DNA of 11,609 nucleotides, from NCBI GenBank assembly GCA_037441765.1, contig JBBIRM010000087.1:1-11609 (forward strand), in the 5' to 3' direction. Shown piece by piece: positions 7,109-11,609 of the stretch. The translations under genes and the position numbers were made by a program. The DNA is from JBBIRM01 sp037441765 (GTDB lineage: Bacteria > Desulfobacterota > BSN033 > UBA1163). Within the stretch, counting starts at the first letter, position 1. Every line of letters begins with the position of its first letter. The notes under the pieces are model-generated. The model was given only the letters and a program-made list of their open reading frames with translations. It was not told where the DNA came from and did no database searches.

Positions 7109-7333
7109 ATGGCTTACCGCTGTCCTGTTTGCAATAAGGTTTCACCAACATCATTGGATTTGGTTCGTCACATGATGGGCAGGGGAGATAGTGTCCATAG
7201 AGAGTGGATTAATGCCAAAGGCTTTAACTATGCAGAGATGCTCGCATCTCAATTACAATCCTTTGGAAGTGAAGAGTATAAACGCTTAGCCCTTGTGCTG
7301 GAGAATGAGCCTGGGGTTAAGGTGGATGGTTAA
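7109..7333 (+). CDS. Small protein with a C2H2-type zinc finger
   Basis: This 74-residue protein begins with YRCPVC and has C5, C8, H21 and H30, a C-x2-C-x12-H-x8-H pattern that fits the classical C2H2 zinc finger. About 40 mostly helical residues follow with no recognised domain. It starts 27 bases after the Mo subunit stop, with AAGAGG just before the ATG, and so belongs to the same transcript. Single-finger proteins of this size are uncommon in bacteria. It could be a DNA-binding regulator of the cluster or a zinc-stabilised accessory protein; nothing here decides between them. Confidence 0.7.
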   Translation: MAYRCPVCNKVSPTSLDLVRHMMGRGDSVHREWINAKGFNYAEMLASQLQSFGSEEYKRLALVLENEPGVKVDG

Positions 7334-7373
7334 AATTAATAGCCTTTCCAACTCCCCAAAAAAATTAATCAAA

Positions 7374-7402
7374 TTGACACTTCCTAAACTCTATGATATC
7401 CA
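7374..7402 (+). promoter_or_regulatory. Candidate sigma-70 promoter for the nadK-recN group
   Basis: A perfect -35 box TTGACA (7374-7379) is followed 17 bases later by TATCCA (7397-7402), which matches the -10 consensus only in its first three bases but is preceded by an extended TG (7394-7395). It lies in the 177-base gap between the zinc-finger gene and nadK, the widest gap on the + strand. A better-looking TATGAT (7392-7397) is only 12 bases from the -35 box and is too close to work with it. No clear terminator for the upstream operon is seen in this gap. Confidence 0.3.
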
Positions 7403-7510
7403 ATGAAATAAAAGGCGTATCCGTGTTTAAATGATTATCTATCATATACCCTCACTCAAACCCTTTTGCCAAAGTAGGGAATTGGAGGGGTTTCATAAAG
7501 AGGTGTAAGG

Positions 7511-8383
7511 ATGAAACGCATAGGTATTATTGCAAAAAAGAATAAGCCTGAGGTAATCCCCATTACCCGTAGTTTGATAGATTGGCTTCAGCCGAAGGGA
7601 ATGGATGTCTACATTGAGAAAGATATGGAGGCTCTTTTCAAACCCTCTCTTTCAGATACTGCTCTCCGTTTGATTGACCGTGAGGAGTTTCCTGAACATG
7701 TGGAGATGATCATTGTCCTCGGAGGGGATGGGACACTTCTGAGTGTGGCCCGTCTGGTCGGAAATCACGGTATCCCCATTCTCGGTGTCAATCTTGGGGG
7801 ATTGGGGTTTTTAACAGAGATCACCTTAGAGGAGTTATATCAGGTGCTGGAAAAAGTGGTAAGTAATAATTTTATCGTAGATGAGAGGGTGGTGCTTCAT
7901 GCTACAGTCCTGAGGAGAGGGGAAAGGATGGCTGAGTTCAATGTCCTAAATGATGCGGTCATAAATAAAGGGGCATTGGCAAGAATGATTGATATTGAAA
8001 CGACCATCAACGGAGAGTATGTGACCACTTTTAAATCGGATGGACTGATTATCTCAACTCCAACGGGCTCCACCGCCTACAATCTTTCTGCAGGAGGACC
8101 TATCGTTTATCCCTCCCTTCACTGTATCATCATAACTCCAATATGCCCTCATATGTTGACCAACCGTCCCATTATGATCCCAGACGATGTGGTCATTAGG
8201 GCCACTCTTAAAACCAAACAGCAGGAGGTCCTTTTGACACTGGATGGACAACAAGGTTTTTCCCTTGAATTTGAGGACATAGTGGAGGTTCGGAAGGCAG
8301 AAGGAGGAATCCTTCTGATCAAATCCCCTTACAGGCATTACTTTGAAGTTTTAAGAGAGAAACTTAAGTGGGGAGAAAGATGA
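7511..8383 (+). CDS. nadK: NAD kinase
   Basis: This 290-residue enzyme phosphorylates NAD to NADP with ATP or polyphosphate in the cytoplasm. The NAD kinase signature GGDGT is at 71-75 with the catalytic Asp 73, and the hydrophobic VNLGGLGFLTE stretch follows. The NAD-binding NDAV motif is at 147-150. The conserved SDGLIISTPTGSTAY segment starts at 176 and leads into AGGPIVYPSL, followed by ITPICPHMLTNRP. Length and motif order are standard. AGAGGTG lies upstream of the ATG. The gene directly precedes recN, a neighbourhood seen in many bacteria, including E. coli. The 80-base gap to recN holds small inverted repeats (8392-8404 and 8404-8427) but no U tract. Confidence 0.96.
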   Translation: MKRIGIIAKKNKPEVIPITRSLIDWLQPKGMDVYIEKDMEALFKPSLSDTALRLIDREEFPEHVEMIIVLGGDGTLLSVARLVGNHGIPILGVNLGGLGFLTEITLEELYQVLEKVVSNNFIVDERVVLHATVLRRGERMAEFNVLNDAVINKGALARMIDIETTINGEYVTTFKSDGLIISTPTGSTAYNLSAGGPIVYPSLHCIIITPICPHMLTNRPIMIPDDVVIRATLKTKQQEVLLTLDGQQGFSLEFEDIVEVRKAEGGILLIKSPYRHYFEVLREKLKWGER

Positions 8384-8463
8384 TTACCCTTCTATGTGTC
8401 ATAGAAAATCCTCTCATTAAGATTTTCCCTATCTTGTGACGGGCATGGGAAACGATTGCGTTT

Positions 8464-10137
8464 ATGTTGCTCGAACTTCGAATCAAAAATTTTGCCATCA
8501 TTGATGAACTCACCCTCTCCTTTTCAAAAGGTCTAAACATTCTGACACTAGCGACAGGGGCGGGAAAGTCAAACATCCTTAACGCTGTGGGCCTCCTCTT
8601 AGGTGACAAGGCGACAGAGGAAATGATTCGTTCTTCAGAGGAGGAGGCAACCGTTGAGGCAATCTTTGATCTTTCCGAAAACCCCTCCGCTCAGGAGAAA
8701 GTAAGGGAAAAGATACAAAAGGGCAGAGTGGAAGAGGATTCCTTGGTTGTGAGACGGGTCATCTCCAAATCGGGTAGGGGAAAGGTGATGATAAACGATC
8801 AATTGGCCACCCTTGGAACCCTATCAGAGATAGGAGGAGAGTTACTCAGCATATATGGACAGCATGAACATCAATCACTTCAGAGGGTTGAGACGCATAT
8901 CGATATATTGGATGAGTTGGGGGGATTGTTTGAGAAGCGAGAAGAGTTTCAGATGAAATATCAAGAATTTATTTCCCTCTCGGAAGAGGTGGCAAGGATA
9001 AAGGAGGAGAAGGAGAAGGGGGCTAAAGAACGTGAACTGATGAAGTTTCAACTTAAAGAGATTGAACAGTCTCAGATTCAGGAAGGAGAGGAAGAAGCCC
9101 TGAAGGAGGAGCGAAGGATTCTCCTTCATGCTAAAAAGTTGATCGATTTTGCCACCTTTTCAGAAGAAAAACTTATAGGAGAGGATGGATCTGCCATTGA
9201 AAAGATTCAGTCTATCCTTTATCAGGGGAGGGAGGCAGTGGAGATTGATCCATCCCTTTCTCCCTTCCTAAAGAGTTTAGAGAGCGCTTTGATACAGATT
9301 GAGGAAATCTGCCTCAGTCTGAGAGACTATTTGAAAAGAGTAGAGGTCAACCCACTCAGACTTGAAGAGGTTGAAAATAGGCTGGACGAGATCCAACGGT
9401 TAAAAAGGAAGTATGGATCAACAGTAGAGGAGATTCTTCTCTTTAAGAAGAGAATTGATGAGGCATTGCGCTCATTTACCTTTGATGAGGAGAGGCTATC
9501 AAAACTTGAGGAGGCATTGACCCCACTTCGGATCGAGGTTGAGGACTTAGCCAAAAGGCTCTCAAGGGAAAGAAAAAGGGTTGCTTCTGAATTAAAGAAA
9601 TCTATTGAGAAGGAGTTGAGTTCTCTGGGGATGAGGCGAACAACATTTGAAGTCCATCTGGAAGAACAACCCCTTTCTATCAAAGGAATCGACCGGGTTG
9701 AATTCCTCATATCACCCAATGTGGGGGAGGCAGTAAGGCCTTTGGCAAAGATTGCATCGGGTGGAGAATTGAGTCGAATCATGCTGGCGATGAAGCGGAT
9801 TTTGGCGAAGGTGGGTGGGCGCCAGGTCCTTATCTTTGATGAGGTGGATTCGGGAATTGGCGGGGCGATTGCAGAGGTGGTTGGAAGAAAATTGAAAGAA
9901 CTATCGAAAATCCATCAGGTTATATGCGTCACACATCTTCCCCAGATCGCCTGTTTTGCAGATCAGCACCACAGTGTGAGAAAAGAACTGAGAGGGGGAA
10001 GGACCATTACGGTGGTAAACCTTTTGGAGAAAGAAGAGGTGGTTGATGAGATCGCAAGGATGCTCGGAGGTGTCAAGGTGACGGAAAAGACTCGGGACCA
10101 TGCGAGGGAGATGATTGAAAATGCCAAAAAATCGTGA
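8464..10137 (+). CDS. recN: DNA repair ATPase RecN, with an atypical Walker A motif
   Basis: RecN is an SMC-like ATPase that acts on double-strand breaks with RecA. This 557-residue copy is full length. The N-terminal head starts MLLELRIKNFAIIDELTL, and the RecN-typical YGQHEHQSL is at 131-139. Coiled-coil arms run at about 155-220 and 300-385. The C-terminal head has the ABC signature ASGGELSR (431-438), Walker B VLIFDEVDSGIGG (455-467) with Glu 460, and the VTHLPQIA switch (489-496). The Walker A loop reads LATGAGKSN (29-37), where RecN normally has GETGAGKS. The first glycine and the following glutamate are lost, while Lys 35 and Ser 36 remain. Everything else is intact and in frame, so this is either a real variant or a local sequence error. 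The ATG has no strong ribosome site. Confidence 0.94.
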   Translation: MLLELRIKNFAIIDELTLSFSKGLNILTLATGAGKSNILNAVGLLLGDKATEEMIRSSEEEATVEAIFDLSENPSAQEKVREKIQKGRVEEDSLVVRRVISKSGRGKVMINDQLATLGTLSEIGGELLSIYGQHEHQSLQRVETHIDILDELGGLFEKREEFQMKYQEFISLSEEVARIKEEKEKGAKERELMKFQLKEIEQSQIQEGEEEALKEERRILLHAKKLIDFATFSEEKLIGEDGSAIEKIQSILYQGREAVEIDPSLSPFLKSLESALIQIEEICLSLRDYLKRVEVNPLRLEEVENRLDEIQRLKRKYGSTVEEILLFKKRIDEALRSFTFDEERLSKLEEALTPLRIEVEDLAKRLSRERKRVASELKKSIEKELSSLGMRRTTFEVHLEEQPLSIKGIDRVEFLISPNVGEAVRPLAKIASGGELSRIMLAMKRILAKVGGRQVLIFDEVDSGIGGAIAEVVGRKLKELSKIHQVICVTHLPQIACFADQHHSVRKELRGGRTITVVNLLEKEEVVDEIARMLGGVKVTEKTRDHAREMIENAKKS

Positions 10138-10204
10138 GCGCTTTGGTCTCATAAGAGAAAAAAAGTAATCGTAAACGAAAAACCGTCACTGGCACGGAGG
10201 TTAG

Positions 10205-10654
10205 ATGATTCGAAAAGCCACACTTAAAGATGTGAAGGAGATTCAGCGGTTGATCAATCTCTACTCCACTCAAGGAGAAATCCTTCCTCGCTCCTTGAGC
10301 GAGATCTATGATAACCTCAGGGATTTCTTTGTCTACCTCAAGAAAGGAAAGGTGGTCGGAGTCTGTGCCCTCCACGTCTGTTGGGAGGATTTGGCTGAGA
10401 TTCGTTCCCTTGCGATTGAAGAGTCTCTTAGAAATAAAGGGATGGGGGCAGAGATGGTGAAGACCTGTTTAAAGGAGTCGGAAAAACTGGGTGTCAAGAG
10501 GGTTTTTGCATTGACCTATAAACCCAAATTTTTTGAGCGATTGGGTTTCAAGAAAGTGGATAAGAGCATTCTTCCCCACAAAATCTGGACAGACTGTGTT
10601 AAATGTGTGAAGTTCCCGGATTGTGATGAAGTAGCAGTGATCAAAGAGTTGTAA
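10205..10654 (+). CDS. GNAT acetyltransferase, probable short-form N-acetylglutamate synthase
   Basis: This 149-residue protein has the single GNAT fold. Beta strands around 41-60 (FFVYLKKGKVVGVCAL) lead to the acetyl-CoA pyrophosphate loop RNKGMG (76-81), and FFERLGFKKV (109-118) is typical of the fold's end. The C-terminus, LPHKIWTDCVKC followed by FPDCDEVAV, has cysteines 131, 134 and 140. It resembles the tail of the short stand-alone ArgA-like enzymes such as mycobacterial Rv2747, which acetylate glutamate as the first step of arginine synthesis. That assignment comes from remembered family features, so the GNAT call is firm and the substrate is probable. GGAGG at 10196-10200 precedes the ATG. 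The gene follows recN by 67 bases, and its stop lies two bases from the stop of the convergent thiF-like gene. Confidence 0.85.
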   Translation: MIRKATLKDVKEIQRLINLYSTQGEILPRSLSEIYDNLRDFFVYLKKGKVVGVCALHVCWEDLAEIRSLAIEESLRNKGMGAEMVKTCLKESEKLGVKRVFALTYKPKFFERLGFKKVDKSILPHKIWTDCVKCVKFPDCDEVAVIKEL

Positions 10655-10656
10655 TT

Positions 10657-11511
10657 TTATTTCTCTTCCCCCAGAAGGATTCGTAATACAAGATTGGCCT
10701 GATGGTGGGCTGCAATCCCCACTCTCGGAGCCATCAAACCCATTCCTGCTCGGGCTTCTGTCTTTTGATCCCCCACGATAAATATTCTTGATGAGAAGCG
10801 GACCGTTTTTATCTCATTGCTCTCCCCAAAACCAGCTACGCCAGATGCAGCGACAATATATTTTTCAGGCATCTTCTCAGACACAGCATTAATCAACATC
10901 GCCTTTTCTTCTGCTCGATCAAAGGCCTCAACAATCACCTCGGCCTCTTTAAAAATCTTTTCTACATTGTCTCTTTCTACCCTTACCAAATGGGTTAAGA
11001 CCTTTACATAAGGGTTGGCTTTGGATATGGTTTCACGAAGGGCCTCAACCTTTGGAATTCCAATCTGGTGAGTAAAATATTGTTGTCTATTCAGGTTAGA
11101 AGGTTCCACCACATCAAAATCGGCAAGGATAAGTGTTCCTACTCCCACCCTGGCCAATGCCATGGCAACCGTGGAACCAAGGCCTCCTAAACCAGCAATT
11201 CCAACCACCGAATTTCTGATTTTTTGATGAACACCAGGAGTATGCCTTGCCATCATCAAAGATTCAAACTCGTCCGCGGATGGGATCTCTCCCTTTTTAA
11301 TGAAGACGATCATATCACCATTTTGTAGGGGGCAATCCGATGAAAGTGGAAACCCATTATAGATGACTAAATCGGCATTAGGCTTGAGTCTATCCTTTAG
11401 TTGGAGAAGGCTGATCCCTCTTTCAACAGATATCTCTTTTTCATTGACCTTGACTTGAATTTTAAAATCCTCCCCTTTCACAAAGACAAGATTAATGGAT
11501 AAGAGGGTCAT
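10657..11511 (-). CDS. thiF: ThiF/MoeB-family adenylyltransferase with fused N-terminal ThiS-like domain
   Basis: An E1-like adenylating enzyme, likely activating the C-terminus of the sulphur carrier ThiS in thiamine synthesis. With the ATG at 11511 it has 284 residues. A ubiquitin-like ThiS domain covers about 17-75 but ends in FIKKGE and lacks the Gly-Gly tail, so it cannot itself be the adenylated carrier. The Rossmann domain follows with GLGGLG (107-112), acidic residues 131 and 133, NLNRQ (139-143) with the presumed catalytic Arg 142, and Lys 154. The zinc CxxC pairs and sulphur-transfer cysteine of E. coli ThiF are absent, as in the second ThiF family often found beside thiG and thiH. 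A MoeB- or HesA-like role is possible. Start choices in frame are TTG 11520, ATG 11511, GTG 11481 and ATT 11460. Only the ATT has a good ribosome site. The 89 bases upstream show no recognisable gene. Confidence 0.85.
   Translation of the reverse strand: MTLLSINLVFVKGEDFKIQVKVNEKEISVERGISLLQLKDRLKPNADLVIYNGFPLSSDCPLQNGDMIVFIKKGEIPSADEFESLMMARHTPGVHQKIRNSVVGIAGLGGLGSTVAMALARVGVGTLILADFDVVEPSNLNRQQYFTHQIGIPKVEALRETISKANPYVKVLTHLVRVERDNVEKIFKEAEVIVEAFDRAEEKAMLINAVSEKMPEKYIVAASGVAGFGESNEIKTVRFSSRIFIVGDQKTEARAGMGLMAPRVGIAAHHQANLVLRILLGEEK
11469..11475 (-). promoter_or_regulatory. Strong Shine-Dalgarno inside the annotated thiF start region
   Basis: Read on the - strand, GGGGAGG occupies 11475-11469 and sits eight bases before an in-frame ATT codon (11460-11458). 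That codon would begin the ThiS-like domain directly. None of the upstream ATG, GTG or TTG codons has a ribosome site. TTGACA (11517-11512) with ATTAAT (11496-11491, 15-base spacer) could be a promoter just upstream, which would put those earlier codons outside the transcript. The set is consistent with a rare ATT start but does not prove it. Confidence 0.35.
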
Positions 11512-11609
11512 TGTCAACAAAAGATCACGAGGGTTCTGAAAAAGTATTAAAAATGAGTTTTATAGACTGGGGAGGTGGGGTGGAAAAGCCTTCGAGCGGA
11601 TACCTTTAA

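Noticed and set aside
7332..7370. Repeated AAATTAAT flanking the end of the zinc-finger gene as a terminator or operator
   Set aside because: ATTAAT is self-complementary and common in A/T-rich spacers; the two copies do not form a useful stem.
7431..7493. Small inverted repeats (ATGAT/ATCAT and AAACCC/GGGTTT) upstream of nadK as a riboswitch or operator
   Set aside because: Arms of 5-6 bases in A/T-rich DNA with no known riboswitch core; expected by chance.
8392..8427. Inverted repeats CTATG/CATAG and GAAAATC/GATTTTC between nadK and recN as a terminator
   Set aside because: The stems are 5 and 7 bp, A/T-rich, have no U tract, and share bases; termination here would also cut recN off from any clear promoter.
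9327..9782. Open - strand frame of 151 codons inside recN
   Set aside because: It is serine-rich and low in complexity, runs opposite to the well-conserved RecN head domain, and matches no family; a shadow frame.
11553..11609. 18-codon + strand frame at the window edge, ending in TAA
   Set aside because: Too short, no ribosome site at a proper distance, and no recognisable peptide.

Overview
The window looks like a piece of chromosome from an anaerobic, catabolically versatile bacterium. A deltaproteobacterial (Desulfobacterota-type) origin is the best guess. This rests on gene style and neighbourhood: a cluster of thiolase, DUF35 protein and molybdenum hydroxylase, a short ArgA-like acetyltransferase, and a zinc-free ThiF with a fused ThiS-like domain. 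Base composition is moderate. No phylogenetic marker was available, so the assignment is an inference. All genes but the last are on the + strand and closely packed. No tRNA, rRNA, CRISPR array, insertion sequence or long repeat was seen.

Region 1 (1-2478) holds the end of a thiolase-like protein of the SCP2/SCP-x type, its likely DUF35 zinc-ribbon/OB-fold partner, and a 534-residue FAD-linked oxidase/dehydrogenase of the vanillyl-alcohol oxidase superfamily. A long hairpin (2493-2541) follows and probably ends or attenuates this transcript.

Region 2 (2632-7333) holds a small four-cysteine protein, a CoxG-like SRPBCC protein, the three subunits of a xanthine-oxidase-family molybdenum hydroxylase (FAD, 2x[2Fe-2S] and Mo subunits), and a small C2H2 zinc-finger protein. 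The Mo subunit lacks the cysteine loop of Mo-Cu CO dehydrogenase, and the FAD subunit has too few cysteines for the [4Fe-4S] cluster of 4-hydroxybenzoyl-CoA reductase. The enzyme is therefore probably a different hydroxylase or dehydrogenase acting on an organic, possibly CoA-linked or aromatic, substrate. Regions 1 and 2 together suggest one degradation pathway: flavin and Mo enzymes oxidise or hydroxylate the substrate, and the thiolase/DUF35 pair makes a C-C cut on an acyl-CoA. The substrate cannot be read from the sequence.

Region 3 (7511-10654) is housekeeping: NAD kinase (nadK), the DNA repair ATPase RecN, and a short GNAT acetyltransferase resembling the stand-alone N-acetylglutamate synthase type. 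RecN has an atypical Walker A loop. A convergent ThiF-like gene occupies the - strand at the right end, with only two bases between the two stop codons. Its start codon is uncertain.
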